Counted from the first letter of the stretch, positions 17,896 to 29,004 are shown. The stretch is DNA of 64,000 bases from Chitinophaga japonensis (GCF_007830125.1 NZ_VLLG01000003.1:20109-84108), one strand, 5' to 3'. Translations and numbers: made by a program. The notes: generated by a model not told the origin, from the letters alone.

Positions 17896-20565
17896 TCACC
17901 TTTTGCTTTTATTCCTTCCAGAGTTGAGAAAATAGGAAAAGCTAAGCATAAAGAAACGCTGCAACGCATTAGTCCGCACATCTTCGTAATAGTTGTCGCC
18001 TATATTCCGTGTAATGCTTATATTTTGTTTCAATAAATCAAATCCCTGAAACTTTAGAAGGCCTTTTTTATTACTGAAAAAACTTTTGCTTACGAAAGCA
18101 TTGATCATCATTATATTCATGTTAAATCCTTCTGCTCTGCCAATATTCATTGTATAATCCGCGATACTGCCAACAGTGAAACCATAAGGCAGATTAATAT
18201 TTCCGGTAAAGGAGAATGCATAACTTAGCGAATTGTTATTACTATTATTCTGCATTGAATATTTTACTATACTATACTGGGCATTGGTGCGAGCAGTGAG
18301 ATCAAATAATTCTTTATGATTATAACTAAAGAAGAGGGTTTGGCTAATGCTTAGATCGTTAATATAGCCTTTTAGTCCATTAATAAGATTGACATTGCGA
18401 TTAAAAGTAAAGGAAGTACTTGATTTAATATTGGTCTGTAGATGTTTTAAGTAAAGGCCGTTGTCTATATTTAAGGAAATATTCCAGGCGCCGTCAAGAT
18501 TCCTCGGTTGACTAACCTGCCGTCCCAAGGAATCTAACCAATTGGCGGGAACAATCTTATTGGAGATAACCGAAGCATTTATATTCGCTGAGAGACTGCG
18601 CATATTGCCTGGGTTGAAATCATTAAATGTTACACTAAGATTGTCAGCACGACCAGGTTTCAGGTCCGGGTTTCCTAACTTTATATATAAAGGGTTCCGA
18701 TTATCCAGCACAGGCTGTAGATCGTTAATTGAGGGAGCTTGTATATCTGCGGAATAATTGAGGCGCAGTTTCTTAGTTTTGGTAAAGCTATAGTTAAAGG
18801 AAACGGTCGGATAGAAGTTTGATGTATGTTTTATCAAGTTTGAACGGAGACTTATGTTCTTATTTCCCATATTGCTATAGAGCATATTCAGCCCTAAGCT
18901 ATAGTCGTATTTTGTCTTTAAAGTATGTATGCTTGCAGAGGCAAAGTGGAAATCGGTTGAATTTTTAAAAGAATTACTCAATGAGTCATTTAGGTGGTCG
19001 TATTCACCTTTTGATGCATTGAAGTCATAGCTTAGTTTCTCAGGAACGCTGTAATCTTTGGTGAATAAATACGAAAGGCGTAGAATGGAACTTTTTATTA
19101 CCGGTTCTGTATATGTAATATGGTATTGAAACACTCGATGCCTGTTATCATATTTAGTACGTTGATTTAGGCTATCAACAAAACTGTCTCCATCAGGATT
19201 CAGAAATGAATTGGTCGATATGTTAAATATTTCCTCTGCGTGCGAACCATAGCCAAAGTTCATTCCGGTACTTATTGTCTGGCCAGCTTTCCTAAGCTTT
19301 TTTCTATAGGTGATGGAGGTGAAGAAATCCGGATTTCTACTTTCACCCGAAATGTAGGTCGTGCCACTATTTATCTGATCTTGTTTACTGTTTAAGGTTT
19401 CATAATCATTTTCCTGTAGGTTACTACCTAAAATATAGTTAATATTAGTCATTATTTCGAGCATCTGCATAGTATCAATTTGGTATTCCATTCTGATATT
19501 GAATGAGTGGTTGGTTCCATTATCTACTGATCTAAGATATTGATTGTAATACCAAGATGTATCAGAGAAGAAGTTATGCTTGATGCTATTTTGCCGATTG
19601 TCTTTTCGGCTATTATTAAGGGAATAGCTGCTATGTAATTTTAGATTGGAACCAAAATCAGTATTGTAGTTGAGGGCACCGTTCCATTGCCTGGTGATGC
19701 CACTGGAGTTTCTTGTGTCCTTGCCATCCTGGATGTCATTTGTGTTGTTCCCTTTTCCGATAAAGGACACCTGGTGATTATCTCCAAAACGGTTTACGTT
19801 TGCCGATATAGCAAATCGATCATCTGTACCATATCCTACTGTTATACCTCCAATTAGACCTTTTTTTCTGTCTTTCTTGATGATAAGATTAATTACTTTT
19901 TCGTCATTGCCATCACTAATCCCGGTAAATTGAGCCTCTTTCGATTTTTCATCGATAAGCTGTATCTTGTCTATAATATCTGCTGTAAGGTTTTTGGTAG
20001 CCATTGTGGGATCATCTTCAAAAAAGGGTCTACCATCTATCAGTATCCGCTTTATGGTTTCCCCCTGCATTCGTATAGTACCGTCCCTGTCAACGAACAC
20101 GCCTGGTAACTTTTTCAATAACTCTTCAATAATAGCATTTTCCCTTGTTGGAAAATAACTGGCATCAAATTCCAGGGTGTCCCTTTTTACTATTATTGGA
20201 GATTTTATTTCTACTGTAGCTAAAGTCAATCCTGTTTTTTCCATATATATGGTACCCATATCAACTGGAATTTTTGGTACATTTATTTCAATTGATTCTC
20301 TAATGGACCGGTACCCAAGGTAAGTAATATGCAATCTATAACTGCCGACCTGTAGTCTTTCGATGTTAAACACGCCATCTTTAGTAGTAAGTACTGAAGC
20401 AACTAAAGACGAGTCCCTATCATTTAGCAACACCACTGTTGCACCTGGCAGTGGCACCTTACTATGTTTGTCCCTAATTTGCCCTTTCATCAAGCTTTGC
20501 TGTTGGGTATATGCCAATGGGTGTAACATAAGAAAGGCTACAACAAACAAAAGGAATGGTTTCAT
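17896..20565 (-). CDS. Outer-membrane beta-barrel protein (TonB-receptor-like, CarboxypepD_reg domain)
   Basis: 889 residues. A signal peptide (MKPFLLFVVAFLMLHPLAYT) is followed by a carboxypeptidase-regulatory-like domain (about 25-100), a plug-like region with LLKKLPGVFVDRDGTI and LIDGRPFF (about 145-235), and a long beta-barrel with many Asn/Tyr/Phe-alternating strands. This is the outer-membrane barrel family often seen as a large transporter-like protein in Bacteroidota. It has no STN domain, so it is probably not part of an ECF circuit. It lies between the membrane-protein gene and the second AraC gene. It may export or import the product of the LanKC operon; this is inferred from position only. 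Confidence 0.85.
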   Translation of the reverse strand: MKPFLLFVVAFLMLHPLAYTQQQSLMKGQIRDKHSKVPLPGATVVLLNDRDSSLVASVLTTKDGVFNIERLQVGSYRLHITYLGYRSIRESIEINVPKIPVDMGTIYMEKTGLTLATVEIKSPIIVKRDTLEFDASYFPTRENAIIEELLKKLPGVFVDRDGTIRMQGETIKRILIDGRPFFEDDPTMATKNLTADIIDKIQLIDEKSKEAQFTGISDGNDEKVINLIIKKDRKKGLIGGITVGYGTDDRFAISANVNRFGDNHQVSFIGKGNNTNDIQDGKDTRNSSGITRQWNGALNYNTDFGSNLKLHSSYSLNNSRKDNRQNSIKHNFFSDTSWYYNQYLRSVDNGTNHSFNIRMEYQIDTMQMLEIMTNINYILGSNLQENDYETLNSKQDQINSGTTYISGESRNPDFFTSITYRKKLRKAGQTISTGMNFGYGSHAEEIFNISTNSFLNPDGDSFVDSLNQRTKYDNRHRVFQYHITYTEPVIKSSILRLSYLFTKDYSVPEKLSYDFNASKGEYDHLNDSLSNSFKNSTDFHFASASIHTLKTKYDYSLGLNMLYSNMGNKNISLRSNLIKHTSNFYPTVSFNYSFTKTKKLRLNYSADIQAPSINDLQPVLDNRNPLYIKLGNPDLKPGRADNLSVTFNDFNPGNMRSLSANINASVISNKIVPANWLDSLGRQVSQPRNLDGAWNISLNIDNGLYLKHLQTNIKSSTSFTFNRNVNLINGLKGYINDLSISQTLFFSYNHKELFDLTARTNAQYSIVKYSMQNNSNNNSLSYAFSFTGNINLPYGFTVGSIADYTMNIGRAEGFNMNIMMINAFVSKSFFSNKKGLLKFQGFDLLKQNISITRNIGDNYYEDVRTNALQRFFMLSFSYFLNSGRNKSKR

Positions 20566-20781
20566 GATGAGGGAAATTTAAACAGGTACTATCGTAAATT
20601 CGGAAAATTAGCTGCAATGAAATTGCAGTACGTGTCCACCTCCTCCCATATAAACTTTCCCAAAATAGCTATTGCTTATTTTTCTTGGTATTAATTGGTA
20701 CTATTTAATCCCAGTGCAATTTGAATGCAGGAGTATGTATTAATTTGGAAATAGAAAAGGCCCTCGATTTAACCAAATGAG

Positions 20782-21837
20782 ATGAATGGTGATATGACAG
20801 CTCCGTTATTACTCCCTTCCGTGCATTTTGAAGTTTCCAAAGTTATGAAGGCACGAATTAGAATTTATGATCAACTACCTGATCACTATAAGAGCTATTA
20901 TGTTGATGGCGCCACAATTTATTATGTAGATGGTCCATTTGGATGTTATTTTACACAAGAAATTAGGAATGAAGATTGGTCGGTACTCTGGTTTCAGTCG
21001 TTTATAAAATCATCCAGTTTTGCTATTTACCCGTGTGCCTCATTGCCAGCAGTGGTTTTTTATTGCGGCATTCAAGGATCACTATCCGGTTACTTGAATG
21101 GGGTTGGAAGACTTTTATTGAAAGAGGCACAATATTCTATATTTTATATGCCCAAGAGTGTTGTCAGTGTAAAATTGTTTAGAGGGGCATATGATGGTGT
21201 CTTTCTTTCACTGTCAAAGCCGTTCCTGGAGGGATTTGCTTCAAAGTACGAGTCATTGAAGGATGTGTATAACTCTTACCTAGAGGAAGCAATTGAAGGG
21301 CAATTACTTAAAGCACATCAGTTGGGATCAACAGCTTGGACATTATTGTCTGAAATGAGGGCCAGAGTACATAAAGCTCCAGCGGATCGTTTTTTCTTCC
21401 TTGACAACCATATTCGAGAATTGCTTTTTGGGTATTTAACGAGTAGTCCCACCACATTAAGGAATGTGAGCGATCCAGTAATGACTGTTTCCGCAGTTTA
21501 TACGGAACAGGTAAGGAAAGCAGCAAAATATATGGAAGAAAATTATGATAGGGAGCTTACGATACCGGAGATTGCCAAAATCATAAATATGGGATATTCT
21601 TCATTCATCCAGGCATTCAAAAAGGAGTATGATCTGGCACCCCATCAGTTTTTGAAAAAGTGTCGTCTGCAGAAGGCATTATTACTGCTGGAAGAGACAA
21701 ATGAGAAGATAATTTCAGTTTCAATTGCAGTAGGTTACAATAATCCTTCTCATTTTATAAAGGTATTTACTAAGTACTTTGGGATTTCACCCTTTAGCTA
21801 TCGTAACAAGCGGAAACGCAATCTAGAGAAGGGTTAA
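20782..21837 (+). CDS. AraC family transcriptional regulator
   Basis: 351 residues. The AraC HTH pair fills the C-terminus (about 250-345): RELTIPEIAKIINMGYSSFI is the first helix-turn-helix, and EKIISVSIAVGYNNPSHFIKVFTKYFGISPFSYR the second. The N-terminal 230 residues are an unrecognised, partly beta-rich sensor region. The gene points toward the LanKC operon, with a 640-bp gap that contains a repeated element and a palindrome. It is the likely local regulator of that operon. Confidence 0.85.
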   Translation: MNGDMTAPLLLPSVHFEVSKVMKARIRIYDQLPDHYKSYYVDGATIYYVDGPFGCYFTQEIRNEDWSVLWFQSFIKSSSFAIYPCASLPAVVFYCGIQGSLSGYLNGVGRLLLKEAQYSIFYMPKSVVSVKLFRGAYDGVFLSLSKPFLEGFASKYESLKDVYNSYLEEAIEGQLLKAHQLGSTAWTLLSEMRARVHKAPADRFFFLDNHIRELLFGYLTSSPTTLRNVSDPVMTVSAVYTEQVRKAAKYMEENYDRELTIPEIAKIINMGYSSFIQAFKKEYDLAPHQFLKKCRLQKALLLLEETNEKIISVSIAVGYNNPSHFIKVFTKYFGISPFSYRNKRKRNLEKG

Positions 21838-22479
21838 ACGAGAAAATCCCTGAAAACTGCAGAAAAGTGCTATTTTTTTTGAAGAAAACTGCCATACATT
21901 GTCAAACAATTTTATGAAATTCACAGAAGAAACAAACCATAACCCTAAATGAAGTAAATTATACTACGAATACAAAACGAAAGGGGTAAGTAGTTTAGTT
22001 CTTTAATGTGACCCGAAAATCCTAGAGCCAATTTTAAAACAAGCAATAAATTTAATTCCCTCAAAATTGTTTATAATGAAAAGAATCCTGAATTGTTTGT
22101 TCATTAAATTCATCTCTCAGCAATAGACGGTATTTCCAGTTTGAGCAAAACAATTACTCAGAGGCTTAATATTAGTCTATATCTTTTGATCAAGTATGAA
22201 GGGCAAAAACAAGCAACTTATGAATAAAGATATGAATTTTCCGGTCATGACAGATTATTTCCGTCATGCCTTGAGGGAGGTAACCTTCCAGCTTCTCTAA
22301 GCAGGGAATTTCCAATAGTCTTATCCTCGTTACAAGTACGTATCGTTCTTGTAGCAGTCTTCATAAATAGCTGACAACTGTCAGCGTGATTTTTGCACTT
22401 TTCATACCGGCCTGCCTCCCTCAAAATTGAGGGAGCGCAGTGACGGTAGCTTTTTGAAAAATCTTTTAATCCGCAAAGT
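21838..22479. other. Long upstream region of the LanKC operon
   Basis: About 640 bp without a convincing gene. TCCCTCAAAATTG occurs at 22057-22069 and again at 22417-22429, where it is part of a palindrome. CATGAC and GTCATG form a loose inverted repeat at about 22245-22268. A 34-codon frame (22196-22300) is discussed under rejected items. The region most likely holds the operon promoter and operator sites. Confidence 0.5.
22416..22435. promoter_or_regulatory. Palindromic site before the LanKC operon
   Basis: CTCCCTCAA-AA-TTGAGGGAG: two 9-bp arms around a 2-bp centre, 44 bp before the ATG of the LanKC gene. One arm plus the centre also occurs at 22057-22069. The form suits a dimeric regulator site better than a terminator, since no T-tract follows directly. 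Confidence 0.4.
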
Positions 22480-25203
22480 ATGAGTGGTCAAGATAGTAGC
22501 TTAAAGTTCCCGATATCAGATGCAAGAACTAATGAAAATGTGGGCAATTCGCAGACGCCTCAGTGGATCGAAGATTACGCTGATATTTTAAAGGAGTATG
22601 ACCTTGGTTATAGGAGATTAGAATACTATCTACAGGTAGGCGATATTAGCTTAGTTCAGGGATGGATATTGCATGTTTCATGCATTATTTCTCAGGTGCC
22701 GGTGATGTTGCGGGAGATAATCCCCATTTTGTCCAAGGAGAATGTCGCCTTTAAAATTCCTTTTAGTAAACACGCAGCAGATTGTTTGCTTGATGGTATT
22801 TATGGTTATACCAATCTTGGAAAAGTAATATGTATATATCCGGACAATGAGACGAAGGCATTGGATCTTGCCAGGGACCTTATTTCTGCCACTGCTTCTT
22901 TTAGGGGGCCAGATATTCCTACTGACCGTCATTTAGGAGGGGCAGTGTATACTCGGTACGGTAGTTTCAATCCTATTTTAAAGCAGGAGGCTAACGGTAT
23001 AGTAACTAAATATATTTATAACTATCAGGGCGCTTTAGTGCCAGACGCTTGTTCGATTCCTTTTAGGCTTCCAGAAGGCGTTAACTGGGGTTTTAGCTCC
23101 ATTTGCAGCCCTGAGATACCAGCCCGGAAGAAAATGTTGAATGACAGAATACGTTCCTTATCTGAGATTAAGCATGATGTGAAAGGTAGAGTGATTAAAG
23201 GGCGTTATATGAAAAATTGGATTCAATCTGCATTTTGTGTGGTGAAGGAAGGAAAGAAGTATATGTATTCGGACGACTATGGAAGGGATATTCAGGACAG
23301 GCTGCAGTGGCAATTGAAAGTGCAGAATGATCTATCGAGCGAAATTTGCGTACCCAAAATATTGGATTCATTCACAGAGGGAGGGGATGCTTATATAGCG
23401 ATGGATTATATAGAAGGTGTTCCATTAGATAGCAAGATAATGACGATTTATCAAGGATGCACATGGCCGGAGCTCACTAGAAATAAACAACTGTTGTTAC
23501 TGGGTTATTTGGATCAAATTATACATATGATAGGTGAAATGCACAGAATGGGCTATGTGCATAGGGATATTACTGCTGAAAATTTTCTGGTCAATAGGGA
23601 GGATAAGCTTTATATGATTGATCTGGAGCTTGTTTATTCCATTAAATTAGAGGAGCCTTCTCCACCTTTTGCATTGGGTACTATTGGATATATGTCTCCT
23701 GAGCAGCAGGCTTGTAGTACGCCGACCGTAAAAGAAGATATCTATGGCCTGGGGGCATTGATGTTTGTATTATTCACTAGTCTTGCACCCTCCTTGGTTG
23801 ATACTAAAAGTACCGAGGGACTACGCGAGACTATAGAGTACTTCATTGCTGAGGAGGAATTAGTAGCTATAATTGTTGACTGTTTACAATTAGATGCGGT
23901 TTTTCGGCCAAATTTGCAGGAAGTAAAGGAAAGGATGCAGCGGTTTAGCAACAAGCTCCTAGATAGTGAGGCTTCACACGTTCCATCTTACAATATTGGA
24001 GTATCAAAGGAGGATGTACGATTAACGTTAGACAAAGCACTGAACGCCTTAGGCAGTGATATTTTACTAGATAAAAATGGTTTATGGTTTTCTAAAACCA
24101 TTTCCATAAACAGCTCAATTGCTAACGTTCAAAGCTCCTATTCAAACTATGTAGGGTTATATGAAGGAATAAGTGGAGTGTTTTATACCTTATTTGCTTT
24201 AAAAGGAGGGGGATTTGACACAATGGATTTATGGAAGAAAACTTACCCTCTCAACCTAAAGTTCATTGATGAAAATGGATTTCAGAAATTAGATTTAATG
24301 CCACCAGGATTATTTGCAGGTACCGCTGGTTTTGCATATATATTAGCTGCTGGCATTAAATGTGGGCTTATAGATAATGTTGTTGAAAATCATTCTTTTA
24401 TAAGCCTATGTCTGGATCAAAAGCCTGCTGGACTTGATCTAGCGAATGGTGTTGCTGGGCAGGGCTTAGCTCTTTTACAATGCCAAGAATATCTATCTGA
24501 GGATTTTATTCAATCCACATTAGACAAATTTGTTTCAAAATTATGTGAAACTCAACAAAAGGACGGTTCCTGGATCACAGCTGCGGATGCTAATCAAATG
24601 AAAGGGGTTAAACTTACAGGCTTGGCTAATGGCGTCAGCGGAATCGTTTCTTTTCTGCTAGCATTTGCTACCCGATATAGAAATGAAGAAGTAATGTTAG
24701 TTGCCGTTAGAGGATTAAGCTGGTTGCAAAAACAGGCAGTGAGAAAGGACGACAAGCTTATATGGTATACCAATTCCCTGAGTAGGGAAGTAGATCCCTG
24801 GTTATTAAGCGGCGTCACGGGTATTGCACTTACATTTATTAGAGCATATGAATCCCTAAAAGATCCAGTATATAAACAAATGGCGATGAAAGCCATGAGC
24901 AATCATCCACCAAAAGTTACGTATCGTAATCTAAGTCATGCCGGTGGAATAGTTGGACTTGGAGAAGTGTACCTTGAAGCTGCTCGCGTATTTAAAGAGG
25001 AAGAATGGCAAAAGAGAGCTGACTGGATTGCCGGTTCCCTGGTGGGCTTAAAGAAACGAGTGAATGAGGATACGGTAAATTGGATTACTGATACGGTTCA
25101 TAGTACAGCCGATCTTATGACGGGTAATTGCGGTGTTATCCATTTTCTGGCAAGATGGCTATCACCTAGCACAATGCCATATCCTTTTTTGCCAATTATT
25201 TAG
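22480..25203 (+). CDS. LanKC-like (class III/IV type) lanthipeptide synthetase
   Basis: 907 residues with three domains in LanKC order. The N-terminal lyase-like domain (about 30-240) has the family patterns GWILHVS, GKVICIYPDN and GAVYTRYGSF. The kinase domain (about 280-490) has catalytic HRDITAENF (H361-D363), a DLE in place of DFG, and GTIGYMSPEQ. The C-terminal LanC-like domain (about 510-907) repeats G-x-x-G helices (LYEGISGVFY, ANGVSGIVSF, LSGVTGIAL, SHAGGIVGLG, GNCGVIHFL). The usual zinc-binding Cys-Cys-His of LanC is not kept (SGVTG and SHAGG where Cys would be), as in class III. Such enzymes phosphorylate and eliminate Ser/Thr and cyclise with Cys. It is the first gene of a plus-strand operon ending with three small peptides, 66 bp before the next gene. 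Confidence 0.8.
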   Translation: MSGQDSSLKFPISDARTNENVGNSQTPQWIEDYADILKEYDLGYRRLEYYLQVGDISLVQGWILHVSCIISQVPVMLREIIPILSKENVAFKIPFSKHAADCLLDGIYGYTNLGKVICIYPDNETKALDLARDLISATASFRGPDIPTDRHLGGAVYTRYGSFNPILKQEANGIVTKYIYNYQGALVPDACSIPFRLPEGVNWGFSSICSPEIPARKKMLNDRIRSLSEIKHDVKGRVIKGRYMKNWIQSAFCVVKEGKKYMYSDDYGRDIQDRLQWQLKVQNDLSSEICVPKILDSFTEGGDAYIAMDYIEGVPLDSKIMTIYQGCTWPELTRNKQLLLLGYLDQIIHMIGEMHRMGYVHRDITAENFLVNREDKLYMIDLELVYSIKLEEPSPPFALGTIGYMSPEQQACSTPTVKEDIYGLGALMFVLFTSLAPSLVDTKSTEGLRETIEYFIAEEELVAIIVDCLQLDAVFRPNLQEVKERMQRFSNKLLDSEASHVPSYNIGVSKEDVRLTLDKALNALGSDILLDKNGLWFSKTISINSSIANVQSSYSNYVGLYEGISGVFYTLFALKGGGFDTMDLWKKTYPLNLKFIDENGFQKLDLMPPGLFAGTAGFAYILAAGIKCGLIDNVVENHSFISLCLDQKPAGLDLANGVAGQGLALLQCQEYLSEDFIQSTLDKFVSKLCETQQKDGSWITAADANQMKGVKLTGLANGVSGIVSFLLAFATRYRNEEVMLVAVRGLSWLQKQAVRKDDKLIWYTNSLSREVDPWLLSGVTGIALTFIRAYESLKDPVYKQMAMKAMSNHPPKVTYRNLSHAGGIVGLGEVYLEAARVFKEEEWQKRADWIAGSLVGLKKRVNEDTVNWITDTVHSTADLMTGNCGVIHFLARWLSPSTMPYPFLPII

Positions 25204-25269
25204 TTAGTAGCTATATACTATATAACTCAAGTATACTCAGATACCTGATCTCTCAAAATACCATTCGAT

Positions 25270-28200
25270 ATGAATAAACAGGCCATAATCATTGGAGCCG
25301 GTCCTGCTGGTCTTACTGCAGCATATGAATTATTGAAGAGAACGGATATTAAACCTATCATCCTTGAAAAGTCAGGAGATATAGGTGGTATTTCCAAAAC
25401 AGTTAACTACAAAGGCAATCGGATAGATATTGGCGGGCACCGCTTCTTTTCTAAATCGGACCGGGTCATGAACTGGTGGTTCAATATTATGCCGGTGGAA
25501 GCGGGGAGGCAAAATACCATTAATATCAGCTATCAGAATAAGTCTCGGGAAGTAGATACCGCATCTATTGGGACGACAGATAACGCGGGGAAAGATCCTG
25601 ATAAAGTGATGCTGGTGCGCCGGCGCTTATCCAGGATCTATTTCCTGCGGAAATTCTTTACTTATCCTATTCAACTATCCCTGGACACCCTCGCCAAGCT
25701 GGGCCTATGGACCACTATTGCTATTATATTCTCCTACCTGAAAGCGCAGCTGCTGCCGCGTAAGCCGGAAAAGAACCTGGAGGATTTTATGGTGAACCGC
25801 TTCGGGCAGGTGTTATACAAGCTTTTCTTTAAAGACTACACGGAGAAAGTATGGGGTTTGCCCTGTAATAAGATCAGTGCCGAATGGGGGGCCCAGCGTA
25901 TTAAAGGGGTATCCATCAGCAAGGCGATCCAGCATGCGGTACAAGCGGCCATGAAACGTAAGGAAAAGCAAAATAGCAACGATATTTCCCAGAAAGATAC
26001 CGAAACCAGCCTGATAGAACAGTTCCTGTATCCCAAGTTCGGTCCCGGCCAGCTCTGGGAAGAAGTGGCCCGGCAGGTGGAGGAAATGGGCGGACGGATA
26101 CTGATGCATCATGACGTAAAGCGGATCTATACCAATGATGATAATAGCCAGGTGACGGCCATAGCAGCTATCAACAACATTACCGGTGAGACCAGCTATC
26201 TGGAAGGCGATTACTTCTTTTCCACCATGCCGGTACAGGAACTGGTTGGTGGACTGGACGGTGCGGTACCTGATGATGTAAGAGAAATAGCCTCCGGCCT
26301 CCAGTACCGGGACTTTATTACGGCGGGCATCCTGTTGAAAAAGCTATCCTTCCAGGATAAAAAGACCGGCGAATGGAAGCCGCTGCAGCTGAAGGATACC
26401 TGGATATATATACAGGAAAAAGATGTAAAGGTAGGCAGGTTGCAACTGTTCAATAACTGGAGCCCCTTTATGGTGAAAGACCCGGATACTGCCTGGGTGG
26501 GTATGGAGTTCTTCTGCAATACAACAGATGATTTCTGGAAGAAAACAGATGAGGATATTAAGCAATTGGCTATCAGGGAGCTGGAGAAGATAGGGCTGGC
26601 CTCTGCGGCCAATGTGCTGGATACCACCGTACTACGTGTAGAAAAGACTTACCCAGCCTACTTTGGCACTTATGAAAGGTTTGATGTAGTGCGGGAGTAT
26701 ATAGATAAATTTGAGAACCTGTTCCTGGTGGGGCGGAACGGGATGCATAAGTATAATAATTCCGATCACTCTATGTTGACGGCTATGGTGGCGGTGGATA
26801 ATATTGCGGCAGGGGTGGTTTCCAAAGCGAATATATGGGCGATTAATACGGAGCAGGAGTACCATGAAGAAAAAGAGGCATCTGGCATTCAAAACGCTGG
26901 GAAAGCAGAGGAGAGTAGTGAGAAATTACCAAGCAAATCTTCAGTGAAAAGGAGTCTTCTATGGGATTTTATCTTTAGAAATCCCGCTCATGAACTGTAT
27001 GTTTGGGTCGCCGCCCTTGGCATTATCGTACAGCTATCCATTTTCAAAATGCTGTATCCTTTTGCAAGCTTCATTAATGGAGATTCTTATGTGTATTTAG
27101 AAACTGCATACCACAATTTTGATATTAACACATATCCCATCGGTTACTCAAAATTTCTACGCTTATTTAGTGTTTTTACTAAGTCAGACACGGTGCTGAT
27201 AATATTCCAGTATTTATTCTTGCAAGCAAGTGTACTAAGTTTTGTATTTACCTTATTCTATTTTTTTAAGCCTGCTAAGTGGACGAAAATTCTATTGTTT
27301 GGATTTATGTTGTTTAATCCTGTGTTTTTATACCTCGCAAATTTTATATCTAGTGATGCCTTTTTCCTATCGCTCAGTTTGATTTGGTTTACCCAATTGC
27401 TATGGATTAGCTACAAGCCCACAAGGAGTTTACTATTTCTAAATGTGTTGGTTTTGGTTATTGCATTTACTGTGAGGTACAATGCCTTATATTATCCAAT
27501 AATAGCAGGGATTGCTTATCTTCTAAATAGGCGACGTATACTACTAAAAATAGGGGCCCTTGTTTTAATCACCACCTTGATCGCAGGTTTCGTAGTGCAT
27601 ACTAGTAACAAGTATTATGATCTGACAGGGAAACGACAGTTCTCGCCATTCTCAGGATGGCAATTAGCCAATAATGCTATGTACGCGTACAGATATGTAG
27701 ATAGTTTGGAAGTTAAGCCTGTCCCAACAAAGTTCAAAACGTTGGATAATATGGTGCGTACCTATTTTGATACATCTAGGGATTTAAGGAGACATCCTCA
27801 TGAAATGTTAATGGCAAGCACAGTATATATGTGGGACCCTAAATCTCCATTGCAAAGATATAAGGAAAATCAATTTACTAATGATTCAACAGCAGGATCA
27901 ATTGAAAAATGGGCAACTGTTGCACCATTAATGGGTGAGTATGGTTCGTATCTAATTAGGCAATATCCTAAGGAGTTTATTCAGTATTACATAATTCCTA
28001 ATGGACTAAAGTATTATGCCCCTCCCATCGAGTTTCTTGAAAGCTATAATATGGGTGTAGATTCAGTGCAACACATTGCGCAAGTATGGTTTGGATATAA
28101 GAGCAACAAAATCAGAAGTTATTTTGAGGACTTTAAAGTAAGGATACTCGATTTTTATCCAATACTGGTCGGTATAATGAATGTAGTTTTTCTATTGAGC

Positions 28201-28476
28201 ATATTAAGTATGGTGATACTAAAGTGCTATAGACAAAATCAGCAATTTAAGCAGGCGCTATTTTTAGTTGGATGCTTGTGGATGGTGAATTTTATTTTCA
28301 GCGTCTTTGCTTCTCCAGTCGCCTTGCGTTTTCAGTTGTTTCCGATACTTGTAACCCTATCATTTACTTTCATTTTTGTGGAATACTTGGTATTGCTATC
28401 AAGTGGTGTAGAAGTTGGAGATTTAAAGGCCAGAGTTGGAGTAGTGAACCCAACTTTAGAAAGTATACCAACGTAA
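25270..28476 (+). CDS. FAD-dependent oxidoreductase fused to a GT-C-like membrane domain
   Basis: 1068 residues in two parts. Residues 1 to about 535 are a complete FAD/NAD(P)-binding oxidoreductase: [16 protein letters not shown] dinucleotide motif, GGHRFFSK, and a C-terminal [14 protein letters not shown] motif, of the amine-oxidase/UDP-galactopyranose-mutase-like class. A polar linker (about 535-565) leads to a polytopic membrane domain collinear with the 502-aa protein at 16353 ([28 protein letters not shown]). The DNA of the first part is visibly richer in G+C than that of the second, with the change at about 26.9 kb. The fusion therefore looks recent, joining a typical host gene to an AT-rich partner. 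The flavin part may act on a lipid-linked sugar or on the peptide. Both roles are inferred. Confidence 0.75.
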   Translation: MNKQAIIIGAGPAGLTAAYELLKRTDIKPIILEKSGDIGGISKTVNYKGNRIDIGGHRFFSKSDRVMNWWFNIMPVEAGRQNTINISYQNKSREVDTASIGTTDNAGKDPDKVMLVRRRLSRIYFLRKFFTYPIQLSLDTLAKLGLWTTIAIIFSYLKAQLLPRKPEKNLEDFMVNRFGQVLYKLFFKDYTEKVWGLPCNKISAEWGAQRIKGVSISKAIQHAVQAAMKRKEKQNSNDISQKDTETSLIEQFLYPKFGPGQLWEEVARQVEEMGGRILMHHDVKRIYTNDDNSQVTAIAAINNITGETSYLEGDYFFSTMPVQELVGGLDGAVPDDVREIASGLQYRDFITAGILLKKLSFQDKKTGEWKPLQLKDTWIYIQEKDVKVGRLQLFNNWSPFMVKDPDTAWVGMEFFCNTTDDFWKKTDEDIKQLAIRELEKIGLASAANVLDTTVLRVEKTYPAYFGTYERFDVVREYIDKFENLFLVGRNGMHKYNNSDHSMLTAMVAVDNIAAGVVSKANIWAINTEQEYHEEKEASGIQNAGKAEESSEKLPSKSSVKRSLLWDFIFRNPAHELYVWVAALGIIVQLSIFKMLYPFASFINGDSYVYLETAYHNFDINTYPIGYSKFLRLFSVFTKSDTVLIIFQYLFLQASVLSFVFTLFYFFKPAKWTKILLFGFMLFNPVFLYLANFISSDAFFLSLSLIWFTQLLWISYKPTRSLLFLNVLVLVIAFTVRYNALYYPIIAGIAYLLNRRRILLKIGALVLITTLIAGFVVHTSNKYYDLTGKRQFSPFSGWQLANNAMYAYRYVDSLEVKPVPTKFKTLDNMVRTYFDTSRDLRRHPHEMLMASTVYMWDPKSPLQRYKENQFTNDSTAGSIEKWATVAPLMGEYGSYLIRQYPKEFIQYYIIPNGLKYYAPPIEFLESYNMGVDSVQHIAQVWFGYKSNKIRSYFEDFKVRILDFYPILVGIMNVVFLLSILSMVILKCYRQNQQFKQALFLVGCLWMVNFIFSVFASPVALRFQLFPILVTLSFTFIFVEYLVLLSSGVEVGDLKARVGVVNPTLESIPT

Positions 28477-28515
28477 TACGATCTTTTTGGTGAGTGAGCG
28501 CTAAAACATTATTAT

Positions 28516-29004
28516 ATGCGACAACTTTTGATTTTTGGAGTACTAATTGGTTTATTCGCATGCGTCAAGCAACAACAATCAAGAACTGGATTAGAAGGGA
28601 CTCAGCTGCCTTCATTTAACTTGCTCTTGATGGACAGCACGAATAGATTCAGTACAGATAGTTTGCCAGAGGGGAAACCAGTCGTGCTGTTTTATTTTAG
28701 TCCAGATTGCCCTTATTGTAAAGCTCAAACAGAGGCGATATTAGCCAATATTTATTCGTTAAAGAATATTCAATTCTGCATTTTAACATATGCGTCTTTC
28801 TCGGAAACGAAGAATTATTACGAGCGGTATGAGTTGGAGAAATACCCAAATATCATAGTAGGGCAAGACTGTGATACTTTCTTTGGGAGGCATTTTAACG
28901 CCACTCAAGTCCCTTATTTGGCTATTTACGACGATAAGAAGCTATTGAAACAGATAGTGATTGGGAAAGTGAGTGCTGATGATATAAAGGCTGTTCTCAA
29001 TTAA
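28516..29004 (+). CDS. TlpA/thioredoxin-fold lipoprotein
   Basis: 162 residues. A short hydrophobic leader with a lipobox-like GLFAC (Cys16) predicts a lipoprotein. A thioredoxin fold follows, with active site CPYC (Cys65, Cys68) after FYFSPD and a cis-Pro region QVPYLAIYDD. Such proteins reduce or oxidise disulfides in the periplasm. It starts 39 bp after the fusion gene and precedes three peptides that each have two invariant cysteines, so disulfide handling of those peptides is a natural guess. Confidence 0.8.
   Translation: MRQLLIFGVLIGLFACVKQQQSRTGLEGTQLPSFNLLLMDSTNRFSTDSLPEGKPVVLFYFSPDCPYCKAQTEAILANIYSLKNIQFCILTYASFSETKNYYERYELEKYPNIIVGQDCDTFFGRHFNATQVPYLAIYDDKKLLKQIVIGKVSADDIKAVLN

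Noticed and set aside
22196..22300. 34-aa frame upstream of LanKC as a lanthipeptide precursor
   Set aside because: It has no cysteine or serine and only two threonines, so it lacks a sensible core. No family recognised; probably chance.
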